Under the pieces are notes generated by a model. The model searched no databases. It had not been told where the DNA came from and saw nothing but the letters and a program-made list of their open reading frames with translations. From Symploca sp. SIO2E6 (lineage in GTDB: Bacteria; Cyanobacteriota; Cyanobacteriia; Cyanobacteriales; Coleofasciculaceae): a stretch of 35,311 nt of DNA. Shown in pieces: positions 14,445-23,885 of this stretch. The position numbers and the translations under genes are program-made. The stretch's first letter is position 1, and every line of letters starts with the position of its first letter. Location: assembly GCA_010672425.1 (NCBI GenBank), contig JAAHGR010000017.1:11089-46399 (forward strand). The letters run 5' to 3'.

Positions 14445-16436
14445 CTAGCCTGAGGCAATAAAAGTAATCTTGAAAATTGTGCCCTCATCTTTCTCAAGTT
14501 CAATTTTACCTTTTAGCTGCTTCACCAAGGTCAGAACTAGCTTAAACCCCATCGATTGGACTGTGTATAGGTCAAAATCTCTAGGGAGTGGCTCACCGTT
14601 ATTACCAACTGTTAAGATTAGTTGATTGTTCGTACTGGCTTCCAGCTTGACAAACACTTCACCTGTTCGCCGCTGGCGAAAACCATGTTTCAGAGCATTG
14701 GTAACTAGTTCATTAATAATCAATCCGCAGGGGACAGCTTGAGCAAGGTTAATAAAGATTTTATGCTCGACAATAACCTTAAAAGCAATAGTACCAGACT
14801 TGATATTGTAAATCTTGAATAAGTTACTTGTCAGATTGCGCACATATTCGGTAAAATTGATGCGGCTTAAGTCTCCAGAATGATACAAATTCTCGTGTAC
14901 CAGTGCCATTGATTCTACTCGGTTGCGGCACTCTTGCAGAGCAGTTTTGGCTTGAGAGTCCTGGACACGATTGGCTTGCAACCGTAGCAGGCTGGCAATA
15001 ATTTGTAAGTTGTTTTTCACCCGATGGTGGATTTCTTTTAGTAAGACTTCTTTTTCCTTGAGGGAAGTCCGAATTTTTTCCTCTGAGAGTTTGCGTTCCG
15101 TTACATCTTCAGCAATTCCGGCAAGGCGGTATACTTCACCTAGTTCATTATAAATAGGAAAGGTGCGCTCGTAGATCCAGCGAATTCCCCCATCCGGTCG
15201 CACAATACGATATTCTTTAGTGGTTGACTCTCCCTGCCGCTGTCGGTCAAAATCAGCGATCGCGATTAACCGATCTTCTGGATGTAAAGTCTTTATCCAT
15301 TTATAAAGAGCAGCTGACAACTTCCTGCAAGAGTATCCCATAATTCTCTCATAGGCAGGACTTACATAGAGCAACCGTTCACTATCTAGGGAAAATAACC
15401 AGAAAATATCTTCTATATTGTCTGCCAATTGGCGGAACCGCTCCTCACTTTCCCGTAATGCTGTTGCTGCCTGTAGACGTTCCGTGACATCTCGCAAAGC
15501 AACTACATAGACTGATGTTCCTTGCCAACTAGTTTCCTTTACCCTCATCTCCCCGATAACTAGTCCTCTGTCCGGGTGATTAATTCCCAACTCCGCCGTT
15601 TCTGACACCACTATTGGCTCGCCAAAATCGTGCTCCAGCAAATCTTCTGGCTCCTTGCCAAACAGCTTAGCTACTGCTGGGTTAGCAAAACATACCTTAC
15701 CTTGGAGATCCACTAGTAGGATACCATCGGAGATACTGTTAACAATCGTATGTAGCCGTGCTTCACTTTCCCACAAAGCGCTCTGAATGAACTTGTGTTC
15801 AGTAATATCCTGAGCGGTGCCAATAATTTGCTCTGGCATACTGTCAGGAGTTCTAGTAAATACCACATTCCGGCTACGAAACCAACGCCAAGAAGCATCA
15901 CTGTGCTGAAGTCGGAATTCCTGCTCAATTACTTCCCCATCACTGACTTGAGCAAAGCGCTGAGGCAGTGATTGAAACAGAGGTAAATCATCTGGGTGCA
16001 ATCTCTCCAGAAAAAATTCTGTTCCTAGTTGCTCAGGTGAGGAGGAAGCAAAGCCTAACATCTGAAAAATTTGACGATTCATGTAGATGTTGTACTCAGC
16101 AATCAAGTCGTAGATATACAACAGCTGGGGCATTGTATCAGCAATGCGCTGCACCATCAGCTGGTTACGACTTAGTGCCTCTTTAACTAAGGCAACCTCC
16201 ATCTGTTGATGCTCTTTCACCTCAGTTTGCAGTTGAGCGTGGGAGTATTCTAATTCTGATGCTAGCTGCTTCTGATTTCTCTCCATCCCTTGCAAGCTAG
16301 TATAGAGTTCCTCAAAGACTTGTCTTAGCCATTGGGATTGCTCTGGAGTTTGAGGTAATTCCTTGACCCCTTGTTGTAGTACACTTAAGCGATAGCGCAG
16401 ATCATCTGTCGTTTGAGCAAACTTGTTTTTATTCAT
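14445..16436 (-). CDS. PAS-domain sensor histidine kinase, HisKA_2 type (663 aa)
   Basis: This is a soluble kinase with no membrane segments. An N-terminal coiled coil (~30-90) is followed by three PAS domains (~92-215, 222-322, 330-448). The HisKA_2 dimerisation domain has its phosphoacceptor His470 in LLKEIHHRVKNNLQ, and an HATPase domain follows (~560-663). The N-box is GLIINELVTNALKHG. The G1 box reads NNGEPLP, with Asn in place of the usual Asp of D-N-G, so ATP binding may be altered, although variants of this box occur in HisKA_2 kinases. The gene lies 172 bp upstream of the REC-PAS-GAF-GGDEF gene on the same strand, and the two probably form a two-component system. The signal is unknown. 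Confidence 0.88.
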   Translation of the reverse strand: MNKNKFAQTTDDLRYRLSVLQQGVKELPQTPEQSQWLRQVFEELYTSLQGMERNQKQLASELEYSHAQLQTEVKEHQQMEVALVKEALSRNQLMVQRIADTMPQLLYIYDLIAEYNIYMNRQIFQMLGFASSSPEQLGTEFFLERLHPDDLPLFQSLPQRFAQVSDGEVIEQEFRLQHSDASWRWFRSRNVVFTRTPDSMPEQIIGTAQDITEHKFIQSALWESEARLHTIVNSISDGILLVDLQGKVCFANPAVAKLFGKEPEDLLEHDFGEPIVVSETAELGINHPDRGLVIGEMRVKETSWQGTSVYVVALRDVTERLQAATALRESEERFRQLADNIEDIFWLFSLDSERLLYVSPAYERIMGYSCRKLSAALYKWIKTLHPEDRLIAIADFDRQRQGESTTKEYRIVRPDGGIRWIYERTFPIYNELGEVYRLAGIAEDVTERKLSEEKIRTSLKEKEVLLKEIHHRVKNNLQIIASLLRLQANRVQDSQAKTALQECRNRVESMALVHENLYHSGDLSRINFTEYVRNLTSNLFKIYNIKSGTIAFKVIVEHKIFINLAQAVPCGLIINELVTNALKHGFRQRRTGEVFVKLEASTNNQLILTVGNNGEPLPRDFDLYTVQSMGFKLVLTLVKQLKGKIELEKDEGTIFKITFIASG

Positions 16437-17292
16437 CCGTGAGTTACACCAAGCAGTTGATACCCTAATCTGTAATACCTAATGTTAAGTGGTTTGTGGA
16501 ATTAGCAAGAGTGAAGCTCCCCGACTTTTTAAAGGATACTGCTGGCGAATGGGGTTATGACCCCCTATTCAACTACTTACACCTTGGTGACAATAAGGCA
16601 GAAAGCTCCAAGGCAGACGGTAGAAGTAAAAGAGCAAGGTTGCAAGGTGGAAGGATATGATAAGTATTTAGCCGGATTTGATATAATTGAGGTCTTCCAA
16701 TTTCTAGGTGAGCGAGGGGATGAAGTACAATTATTCCTAAGACTACAAGCCCTACAAGTATGACGGTCAAAGCTGACGGGGTGACAACTATAGCTACAAC
16801 CTTTGTTTAGCAATGATTATAGCTTCCTAGCAATTAAAAAAATAAAAGGCGAAGGCTGATTTGACCTAAACCTCTCAACGATTTTATAGGCTTTGGGGAG
16901 GTTTCATGGGGAATGATTTACCCGCTCATGAGAAAAAAACGCCTATTTTTCCTCTATCGGTGCTCGGTAAAAGCATTGATATACAATAGTTTCAGCTATT
17001 ATTGTCACCCGGTCAGGTTGTGGCAAGCTCGCAGTTACTATCAAGATTATCTTGAAGGAAAACTGAGTCGCCAAGCTCTTTGTGACCAACGAGAAAGTGT
17101 AGAAGCTTCCCTCAAAAAAGTATGTGAAGAGACAGAGCAAACTGCTGTATCACCAAGAGAAGTTTCGGTAAAGATGAGCTGGGGGAGAAGAATTGGGGCT
17201 TATCCGAGCAGTATTGATCACTGACCTAGAAAAAAGTTTCGCACTGGGAACGATAAACTAGAAACCAGTAAGCCTCCATATTACTTCAGCTG
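16437..17292. other. Long intergenic region between divergent genes
   Basis: No gene is well supported here. A 103-codon frame at 16913-17224 is listed separately as a weak candidate. Open frames at 16557-16813 on both strands overlap one another and show no family features. The segment is AT-rich and carries no heptamer arrays, unlike most intergenic regions in the window. It must hold the promoters for both the PAS kinase (leftward) and the DUF255 gene (rightward), but no clear consensus was seen. Confidence 0.45.
16913..17224 (+). CDS. Weak hypothetical protein candidate (103 aa)
   Basis: No family is recognised. The middle part (SYYQDYLEGKLSRQALCDQR, then ESVEASLKKVCEETEQ) looks like a real helical, charged protein segment. 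The N-terminal 25 residues are basic and aromatic and the C-terminus is low in structure, so this may be the remnant of a longer gene. No ribosome-binding site is obvious. It lies upstream of the DUF255 gene in the same direction. Confidence 0.25.
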   Translation: MIYPLMRKKRLFFLYRCSVKALIYNSFSYYCHPVRLWQARSYYQDYLEGKLSRQALCDQRESVEASLKKVCEETEQTAVSPREVSVKMSWGRRIGAYPSSIDH

Positions 17293-19386
17293 ATGACTAA
17301 TCGCCTTGCCCAATCCCAAAGCCTGTATCTGTATAAACACGCTGAGAATCCCATCGATTGGTGGCCCTGGTGTGATGAGGCGCTGGCAACGGCAAAGACG
17401 GAAAATAAGCCGATTTTCCTCTCCATTGGTTACTCCAGTTGCCATTGGTGCACAGTAATGGAAGGAGAAGCATTTTCTAATGAGGCGATCGCTCAGTATA
17501 TGAATACTAATTTCTTACCTATCAAGGTAGACCGGGAAGAGCGACCGGATATTGATAGTATTTATATGCAAGCATTGCAGATGATGACTGGTCAAGGAGG
17601 TTGGCCTCTCAATATCTTCCTTGCTCCTGATGACCTAGTACCATTTTACGGTGGCACTTACTTTCCTGTCGAACCTCGCTATGGACGTCCAGGGTTTTTG
17701 CAATTACTGCAATCGATTCGTCACTTCTACGATGGGGAAAAAGGTAAGCTACAAACCTTCAAAGAAGAGATTCTGGGTTATCTCCAGCAAGCAGCGGTGT
17801 TATCGGGAGCACAGCAGTTGAGTGATGATTTACTCCAGCTGGGTTTAGCAGCGAATACTCGTGTTATTAGTAATGTCACTCCTGGCCCCAGCTTCCCGAT
17901 GATCCCCTATAGTGGGCTAGCATTGCGGAGTACTCGCTTTGAGGGTACAGCTGCCGATACGGCTCACCAAGCTTGCACCCAGCGGGGATTAGACTTGGCG
18001 ATGGGTGGCATTTACGATCACGTTGCTGGTGGTTTTCACCGCTATACTGTAGATGCTACCTGGACAGTGCCTCATTTTGAAAAAATGCTCTACGATAATG
18101 GGCAGATTGTCGAGTACTTAGCAGACTTGTGGAGTGCGGGGATTCAGAAACCAGCCTTTACCAGAGCAATCGCAGGTACTGTCCAATGGCTGAAGCGGGA
18201 AATGACTTCCCCCCAAGGTTTCTTTTATGCGGCTCAGGATGCGGATAACTTTACTAGTCCCACTGCTGCAGAACCCGAGGAAGGGGAGTTTTATGTCTGG
18301 GACTATAGCCAATTAGAGCAACTCCTCACCTCTGGAGAGTTAGCGGAGTTCCAAAAAGAATTTACTGTTACTGTAGAGGGTAACTTTGAAGGCCACAACG
18401 TTTTGCAGCGCCGCTCCTGGGAGCAGTTAAGTGATAGTTTGGAAACAGCTTTGGCTAAACTGTTTGAGGTTCGTTATGGCTCCTCACCAGACACCATAGC
18501 AACTTTTCCCCCAGCTAGGAATAATCAAGAGGCAAAAACCCTTAACTGGTCTGGTCGCATTCCGCCGGTAACGGATACTAAAATGATTGTAGCCTGGAAT
18601 AGCTTGATGATTTCTGGTCTGGCCAAAGCTTACACTATCTTCTCGGAGCCAGAATATTGGCAATTAGCAACAACTGCTGCCAACTTCATCCTAGAACATC
18701 AATGGGTAGAAGAGCGTTTCTACCGCCTCAACTACAATAATCAACCAGCGGTACTGGCTCAATCAGAGGATTATGCCCTATTTATTAAAGCCTTGCTCGA
18801 TTTGCATCAAGCTACTTTGAGATTAGGGACTGGGGAAACAGCACCACCAGTCCTAACTAGTAACTTCTGGTTAGAGCAAGCCATTAAAGTACAAGAAGAA
18901 TTTGATGAATTCCTCTGGAGTGTAGAATTAGGAGGATACTACAACAGTGCCAGTGATCGTAGTGATGACTTATTAGTGCGGGAGCGTAGCTATATTGACA
19001 ATGCTACCCCTTCTGCCAATGGAGTTGCGATCGCGAATTTGGTAAGGCTGGCTTTACTCACTGAAAACTTACAATATCTTGACCGAGCCGAGCAAGCTTT
19101 ACAAGTTTTCAGCAGTATCATGAACCAATCTCCCCAAGCTTGTCCCAGTTTATTTACGGCACTAGATTGGTATCGCAATTCTACCTTAATTAGTTCGACT
19201 GCTGACCCAATAACCACCTTAATTACCCAGTACCTTCCTACTAGTGTCTTTACCTTAGCCACCAAGCTACCGGAAGATACCGTAGGTTTAGTCTGCCAAG
19301 CACTCAATTGCAAACCACCAGCACGTACTACTGAGCAGTTATTGGCACAAGTAAAGAAAAGTCAAACTAGAGCATCGATTAGTTAG
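17293..19386 (+). CDS. DUF255 thioredoxin-like / YyaL (SPATA20-type) protein (697 aa)
   Basis: The N-terminal ~170 residues form the thioredoxin-like DUF255 domain with the characteristic SSCHWC motif (Cys50 and Cys53) and the downstream [10 protein letters not shown] and GGWPLNIFL blocks. The remainder is an (alpha/alpha)6-barrel of the kind seen in N-acylglucosamine epimerase-like and six-hairpin glycosidase proteins ([43 protein letters not shown]). Length of about 690 is the family norm and nothing is missing. The biochemical role is not established; a redox or sugar-related role is inferred from the domains. It is cytoplasmic. The gene is monocistronic and ends at a TTAGGTG/TTAGGTC array. 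Confidence 0.92.
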   Translation: MTNRLAQSQSLYLYKHAENPIDWWPWCDEALATAKTENKPIFLSIGYSSCHWCTVMEGEAFSNEAIAQYMNTNFLPIKVDREERPDIDSIYMQALQMMTGQGGWPLNIFLAPDDLVPFYGGTYFPVEPRYGRPGFLQLLQSIRHFYDGEKGKLQTFKEEILGYLQQAAVLSGAQQLSDDLLQLGLAANTRVISNVTPGPSFPMIPYSGLALRSTRFEGTAADTAHQACTQRGLDLAMGGIYDHVAGGFHRYTVDATWTVPHFEKMLYDNGQIVEYLADLWSAGIQKPAFTRAIAGTVQWLKREMTSPQGFFYAAQDADNFTSPTAAEPEEGEFYVWDYSQLEQLLTSGELAEFQKEFTVTVEGNFEGHNVLQRRSWEQLSDSLETALAKLFEVRYGSSPDTIATFPPARNNQEAKTLNWSGRIPPVTDTKMIVAWNSLMISGLAKAYTIFSEPEYWQLATTAANFILEHQWVEERFYRLNYNNQPAVLAQSEDYALFIKALLDLHQATLRLGTGETAPPVLTSNFWLEQAIKVQEEFDEFLWSVELGGYYNSASDRSDDLLVRERSYIDNATPSANGVAIANLVRLALLTENLQYLDRAEQALQVFSSIMNQSPQACPSLFTALDWYRNSTLISSTADPITTLITQYLPTSVFTLATKLPEDTVGLVCQALNCKPPARTTEQLLAQVKKSQTRASIS

Positions 19387-19420
19387 GTGTTAGGTCTTAG
19401 GTGTTAGGTCTTAGGTCTTC
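19383..19420. repeat. TTAGGTG/TTAGGTC heptamer array
   Basis: Five 7-bp units overlap the stop codon of the DUF255 gene. A single related unit follows the stop codon of the gene ending at 25936. Confidence 0.7.
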
Positions 19421-19433
19421 TAGACTAGCTATA

Positions 19434-19611
19434 AGTGGTCGGACAAAAGTAAATCGCACTTAGAAAAATTCTGGGAGGCGATCGCTTGTGTATAATATAT
19501 TATATCTTGATCTCCCTTGTCCCCCCATCTCCCCACTCCTTTTTTCCCTCACCCCTGGCATTACCTTACTGTTGGGGGACGTGATCGCGGATAATAAAGG
19601 TTCTGACCACT
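19434..19611. mobile_element. Possible MITE between the DUF255 gene and fabD
   Basis: AGTGGTCGGA at 19434-19443 is mirrored by TTCTGACCACT at 19601-19611 (one mismatch over ten bases). The 178-bp interior is non-coding and includes a HIP1 octamer, the palindrome TATAATATATTATA (19491-19504) and a pyrimidine-rich array. There is no clear target duplication, so the element call is tentative. The TATAAT inside could serve as a -10 box for fabD. Confidence 0.3.
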
Positions 19612-19626
19612 AATTAGTAATGAGTA

Positions 19627-20547
19627 ATGACTAAAACCGTATGGGTTTTTCCCGGACAGGGTTCTCAAGCCGTCGGCATGGGAACGAAATTAATCGACTT
19701 GCCTGATGCTCAAACTAGGTTTGAGCAAGCTGAGGAAATTTTAGGCTGGTCTGTTTTAGATATTTGCCACCACGAAGACAAATTATCCCGCACCCTCTAT
19801 ACTCAGCCTTGCCTATACGTCATCGAAAGCATCCTGGCTGACTTACTCTTGAAGCAAGGTTATACCCCCAATCTAGTAGCTGGCCATAGTTTGGGAGAAT
19901 ATGTTGCCCTCTACACCGCTAGGGTATTTGATTTTGAGGCTGGACTGCGCTTAGTTAAGCGTCGAGCCGAATTAATGGATAGTGCTTCTGACGGCATGAT
20001 GGCTGCTTTAATTGGGTTTGACCGCCAAGAGCTCGAAACTCAAATCCAGCAAACACCGAATGTTGTCCTCGCTAATGATAATAGTCCTGCTCAAGTAGTA
20101 ATTTCTGGAACACCAGAAGCGGTTCAGGAAGTCTTATCCCAAATCAAAGTTAAACGCGCTACTCCCTTAAAGGTGTCAGGAGCCTTCCACTCTCCCTTAA
20201 TGGCTCCAGCAGCTACAGAATTTCAAGCAGATTTGGCATCTGCTCCTTTTGCAGATGCTCAAGTGCCAGTACTATCAAATGTGGAACCAGTCCCAGCCGT
20301 TGCAGCTTCTGTCTTAAAAGATCGCCTCCAGAGACAGATGACTGGGAAAGTCCGCTGGCAGGAAATCTGCCGGCAAATGCCAGTGGAAGGAATTGAGCGA
20401 GTAGTGGAAATCGGTCCTGGTAAAGTCCTCACAGGTCTCGTGAAGCGCATTTGTGGGGATTTGCTCTTAGAAAATGTCAGTAGTCCTGAGCAGGTTAAAA
20501 CTCTCTTTCAAGAAGCAAGGGAGCAGGGAGCAGGGAATAGGGAATAG
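19627..20547 (+). CDS. fabD: Malonyl-CoA:ACP transacylase
   Basis: The enzyme loads malonyl groups from CoA to acyl carrier protein for fatty-acid elongation in the cytoplasm. FPGQGSQ (residues 8-14), the catalytic GHSLGEY with Ser88, and GAFHSPLM with the catalytic His are all present. Length is normal (~300). The C-terminal residues EQGAGNRE are encoded by the GGGAGCA/GGGAATA heptamer array that runs on past the stop, so the natural C-terminus has been overwritten by repeat DNA, apparently tolerated. The gene precedes plsC, a conserved cyanobacterial pair, but plsX and fabH, which often stand upstream in cyanobacteria, are not here. Confidence 0.96.
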   Translation: MTKTVWVFPGQGSQAVGMGTKLIDLPDAQTRFEQAEEILGWSVLDICHHEDKLSRTLYTQPCLYVIESILADLLLKQGYTPNLVAGHSLGEYVALYTARVFDFEAGLRLVKRRAELMDSASDGMMAALIGFDRQELETQIQQTPNVVLANDNSPAQVVISGTPEAVQEVLSQIKVKRATPLKVSGAFHSPLMAPAATEFQADLASAPFADAQVPVLSNVEPVPAVAASVLKDRLQRQMTGKVRWQEICRQMPVEGIERVVEIGPGKVLTGLVKRICGDLLLENVSSPEQVKTLFQEAREQGAGNRE

Positions 20548-20606
20548 GGAATAGGGAATTGAGAATTGGGAATTGGGAATTGAGAATTGAGAATTGGGAA
20601 CAGTGA
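20518..20606. repeat. GGGAGCA/GGGAATA/TTGAGAA heptamer array overlapping the fabD 3' end
   Basis: The 7-bp units change sequence gradually along the array. The first four or so units are translated as the end of FabD, and the rest lies in the fabD-plsC spacer. Confidence 0.75.
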
Positions 20607-20612
20607 GTTGAC

Positions 20613-20745
20613 CTCATTACTCATTACTCATTACTCATTACTCATTACTCATTACTCATTACTCATTACTCATTACTCATTACTCATTACTCATTACTCA
20701 TTACTCATTACTCATTACTCATTACTCATTACTCATTACTCATTT
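20613..20745. repeat. CTCATTA heptamer array, 18 perfect copies plus one variant
   Basis: This is the longest and most uniform array in the window: units start every 7 bp from 20613, and the 19th (20739-20745) ends in T instead of A. Read in the plsC frame it would encode a seven-residue repeat (LLITHYS), which explains the apparent long N-terminus of PlsC. It ends nine bases before the likely GTG start of plsC. Confidence 0.9.
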
Positions 20746-20754
20746 AGTCATTTT

Positions 20755-21393
20755 GTGAGCAGAAATCGCGAACCACTTTCCAATCTTATCCTCTACCACA
20801 CCTTCAAATGGTCGGTAGTCAGTCCAGTATTTCACACTTATCTTCGGGGTCGTATCTATGGTGCTGAGCAAGTTCCTCAGGAGGGACCACTAGTGGTGGT
20901 AAGTAACCATGCTAATGCTTTAGACCCCCCGCTTCTTTCCAATTGTGTGGGACGTCCCGTGGCCTTCATGGCTAAAGAGGAATTATTCCATGTGCCATTA
21001 CTAAAGCAAGCAATTAAGTTATACGGAGCTTATCCGGTAAAACGCGGGTCTGCTGACCGTAGTGCCATTCGCTCTGCTCTCGAATATCTCTCAGGTGACT
21101 GGGCTGTTGGTCTATTTGTATCAGGAACTCGGACAACTGATGGCCGCATTCCTGATCCAAAATTAGGTGCTGCTTTGATTGCAGCTAAAGCTAAAGCGCC
21201 ACTCTTACCTGTCAGTTTGTGGGGCACTCAGGCAATTTTCCAGAAAGGTTCTTCTCTACCGCGCTCTGTACCGGTAACAGTCAGGATTGGTCAGTTAATC
21301 GAGGCTCCTACCTCAACTAAACGGGAAGAATTGGAAGCATCAATACAACATTGTACGGCAGAAATTCATCGCCTACACGACTTAGGGCGCTAA
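20755..21393 (+). CDS. plsC: 1-acyl-sn-glycerol-3-phosphate acyltransferase family protein (212 aa)
   Basis: This is a membrane-associated acyltransferase that converts lysophosphatidic acid to phosphatidic acid. The catalytic H-x4-D motif is NHANALD. The acyl-acceptor motif, usually E-G-T-R, reads SGTR here, so the acidic residue is missing; this may be a lineage trait or change specificity. The P-V-K-R block (AYPVKRGSADRSA) and the late L-P-V-S-L-W motif are present. The GTG start at 20755 (MSRNREPLSNLIL) is chosen because upstream codons to 20587 are only the CTCATTA array. No Shine-Dalgarno sequence is visible. It follows fabD with a 207-bp repeat-filled gap. Confidence 0.85.
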   Translation: MSRNREPLSNLILYHTFKWSVVSPVFHTYLRGRIYGAEQVPQEGPLVVVSNHANALDPPLLSNCVGRPVAFMAKEELFHVPLLKQAIKLYGAYPVKRGSADRSAIRSALEYLSGDWAVGLFVSGTRTTDGRIPDPKLGAALIAAKAKAPLLPVSLWGTQAIFQKGSSLPRSVPVTVRIGQLIEAPTSTKREELEASIQHCTAEIHRLHDLGR

Positions 21394-21400
21394 ATAGCTC

Positions 21401-21460
21401 GTCATTTGTCATTTGTCATTGGTCATTGGTCATTGGTCATTGGTCATTGGTCATTGGTCA
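21401..21460. repeat. GTCATTG/GTCATTT heptamer array (about 8 copies)
   Basis: The array lies between the convergent plsC and LOV-kinase genes. On the minus strand it encodes the last residues (TNDQ) and the stop codon of the kinase. Confidence 0.85.
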
Positions 21461-23885
21461 GAGTTTGAGCCGTATCTATGTTAGGAATTTCCACCACAAA
21501 CTCAGTACCTTTTCCTAGTTCTGACAAACACTGTATACTTCCCCCATGTTTTTCAACAACAATTTGATAGCTGATAGCTAATCCTAAACCAGTACCTTTT
21601 CCTACAGGTTTAGTGGTGAAGAAGTGGTCAAAAATTCGTTGCCGGAGTTCTTCTGGAATACCAGGACCGTTATCGGCAATTCTGATGACAACGCTATTAC
21701 TGATTTGGGGTAAATCACGCCTGAAACCGTCTGTTGAACTACTGTTAAATAGCTCGGTGGAGATGGTAATAGTGCTGCGATCGCGACTATAACTTTTCTC
21801 CAAATCATATTCTTCTAAAGCATCAATAGCATTATTTAGAATATTCATAAAAACTTGATTAAGCTGTCCTGCATAACATTCTACTAGGGGCAAGTTACCA
21901 TAGTTTTTAATAAGCTTAATGTTTGCCGCTGCAGGCTTAAAGCGATGTTGTAAAATCATGAGGGTATTCTCAATACCCTCATGAATATCTACAGCTTTAC
22001 GCTCTGCTTCTTCCAACCGTGAGAAATTTTTTAAACTTTGCACAATCTGGCGAATACGTTCTGCGCCCATATCCATTGACTTCAAGAGTCTAGGGAAATC
22101 TTCTACCAAAAAATCGAAATCAATATCCTTAGTGAAATCATCAATTTCCTTGACGGGTAGGGGATAGTACTGATTATAAAGTTGTACCAATTTCAACAAA
22201 TCATCAGCATAGTACTCCGCATGAGAGATATTACCGTGGATAAAGGTCACTGGGTTATTAATTTCATGGGCAACACCAGCAACCAATTGTCCCAAGCTCG
22301 ACATTTTTTCCGTCTGAATCAGCTGTAATTGAGTTTGTTTAAGTTGGTAGAGAGTTGCTTCTAGCTTGGTTCTTTGCTCAATTAGAGTTGCTTCCGACTC
22401 TCGCAGGGCAGCTTCAGCAGCAGAGCGCTCTTTAAGTTCACCTGCTAGCTGCTCGAATAATGCTGCTTGCTGAATAGCTACACTTAACTGTATGCTTAAC
22501 TGTCTGAGCAATTCTACTGAAGATTTTTGCCATTTCCTTGGTTGATGACAGTGATGAGCAATCAACAGCCCCCAAAGCTGATCTTGTTGTAGAATGGGAA
22601 CCATCAGGTTGGCTCTTACCTGAAACTGCTCAAGCATTTTTACATAACACTTTTGCAAATCCGCATTATATATATCTTCAACGACTCGAATCCCACCTTG
22701 TCGGAAATAAGGAGCTTTGGTTTTGTGAAAACAGTTATCCTGAATCTGCTCTTCCAGAATGGACTTACACTCTTCACTCACTGATTCGACTACCATTGTT
22801 CCGGTAAGATCTGGGTTAAAGCGGTAGATGATTGCTCGATCGCAAGCAAGAAATTGTCGCACTTCTTCTACCGCCGTGTTAAGCACTTCTTCCAGGTTCA
22901 ACGTCTGGCGAATACGCTGATTCATTTCCCCCAGCAATTGTTCCCTCTCAGCTTGTCTCCTAAGTCTGGCTTCAGTCTGTTTGCGCTGGGTGATATCACG
23001 GAAAGAGCAGATTCTGCCGTAGCAGTCACCATTAGGTGATAATACGGGAGTTGAGTAACAATCAAATACTCTGCCGTCATTGAGATTGACTTCATTGCGG
23101 CTGGCAGTAGTGGGGTTCTCTTGGAGGTGCTTGACTTGAAACAAAACCTCTTCCGGCTCAGCGAGCAACAGGAGGATACAGTTGATGATTTTTTCCTGAT
23201 TACCAAAACGCATCAACTCCTCGGGTATGTGCCACATTTCACAAAACTGGCGATTGTAGCTAGTAATTGCTCCTTGTTCATCAATTACTAGTACACCATC
23301 AAGATCAGCTTCTTGTCGTGCTCTCAGCAAAGCCTTACTACGTTCAAGAGCCTGTTGAGCTTGCTTAGGTTTAGTGATATCTGTCTGAATGCTGATAAAG
23401 TGGGTTAAACAACCATTGGCGTCTCTGATCGGCGAAATTTTTAGCTCATTCCAGAAAGGCTTGCCATCCTTGCGATAATTTTTTAGTACAACTTGGCATT
23501 CTTTCCCTTCTTTGAGAGACTGGCGGATTTGCTTAAGTGCCTGTGGATCAGTATCTGATCCTTGTAAAAACCGGCAGTTCTTACCAATTATCTCCTCTTG
23601 GGAATAACCGGTAATTTTCTCAAAAGCAGGATTGCAATAGATTACCGGAATATCGGGTTGGCGAGCATCACTGATGACAATGCCACAGCTAGTGGCTGCT
23701 AGGGCACGTTTATATAACCAGAATACCCCCATATCCACTTGTCCCACTATGTTCTCTTTAGCTGTTTCTAACTCACCATAAATGGCTGGCTTGCTTGCCT
23801 TTAAATTCATAGCACTAAATAAACTAAGGGATATTGACTTAGCTAGTTGTTCTGCACCCTGATATCTTGGTTTCTGTAAAAGCAT
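21444..23885 (-). CDS. LOV-PAS-GAF sensor histidine kinase, putative dual photoreceptor (813 aa)
   Basis: Residues ~62-172 are a LOV domain: GKNCRFLQG with photoadduct Cys104, plus [26 protein letters not shown] and the final Gln of SIQTDIT, so every flavin-contacting position I can check is kept. A second PAS (~190-300) and a GAF (~326-476) follow. The GAF has Cys385 in a D-N-C-F motif and Cys413 in [16 protein letters not shown], 28 residues apart, as in DXCF cyanobacteriochromes, although Tyr rather than His follows Cys413. The kinase core has His540 (GVAHEINNP), N-box [22 protein letters not shown] and GKGTGLGLA, all intact. There are no membrane segments. The LOV assignment is firm; bilin binding is inference. 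No response regulator is adjacent. The last four residues come from repeat DNA. Confidence 0.92.
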   Translation of the reverse strand: MLLQKPRYQGAEQLAKSISLSLFSAMNLKASKPAIYGELETAKENIVGQVDMGVFWLYKRALAATSCGIVISDARQPDIPVIYCNPAFEKITGYSQEEIIGKNCRFLQGSDTDPQALKQIRQSLKEGKECQVVLKNYRKDGKPFWNELKISPIRDANGCLTHFISIQTDITKPKQAQQALERSKALLRARQEADLDGVLVIDEQGAITSYNRQFCEMWHIPEELMRFGNQEKIINCILLLLAEPEEVLFQVKHLQENPTTASRNEVNLNDGRVFDCYSTPVLSPNGDCYGRICSFRDITQRKQTEARLRRQAEREQLLGEMNQRIRQTLNLEEVLNTAVEEVRQFLACDRAIIYRFNPDLTGTMVVESVSEECKSILEEQIQDNCFHKTKAPYFRQGGIRVVEDIYNADLQKCYVKMLEQFQVRANLMVPILQQDQLWGLLIAHHCHQPRKWQKSSVELLRQLSIQLSVAIQQAALFEQLAGELKERSAAEAALRESEATLIEQRTKLEATLYQLKQTQLQLIQTEKMSSLGQLVAGVAHEINNPVTFIHGNISHAEYYADDLLKLVQLYNQYYPLPVKEIDDFTKDIDFDFLVEDFPRLLKSMDMGAERIRQIVQSLKNFSRLEEAERKAVDIHEGIENTLMILQHRFKPAAANIKLIKNYGNLPLVECYAGQLNQVFMNILNNAIDALEEYDLEKSYSRDRSTITISTELFNSSSTDGFRRDLPQISNSVVIRIADNGPGIPEELRQRIFDHFFTTKPVGKGTGLGLAISYQIVVEKHGGSIQCLSELGKGTEFVVEIPNIDTAQTLTNDQ

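Noticed and set aside
16557-16813. Overlapping frames on both strands upstream of the DUF255 gene
   Set aside because: They are mutually overlapping, lack family features and contain no start signals.
20613-20745. Possible CRISPR array
   Set aside because: The repeats are contiguous 7-mers without spacers, and no cas gene is present.
20587-20754. 56-residue N-terminus of PlsC with LLITHYS repeats
   Set aside because: Translated CTCATTA array; family similarity starts at the GTG at 20755.
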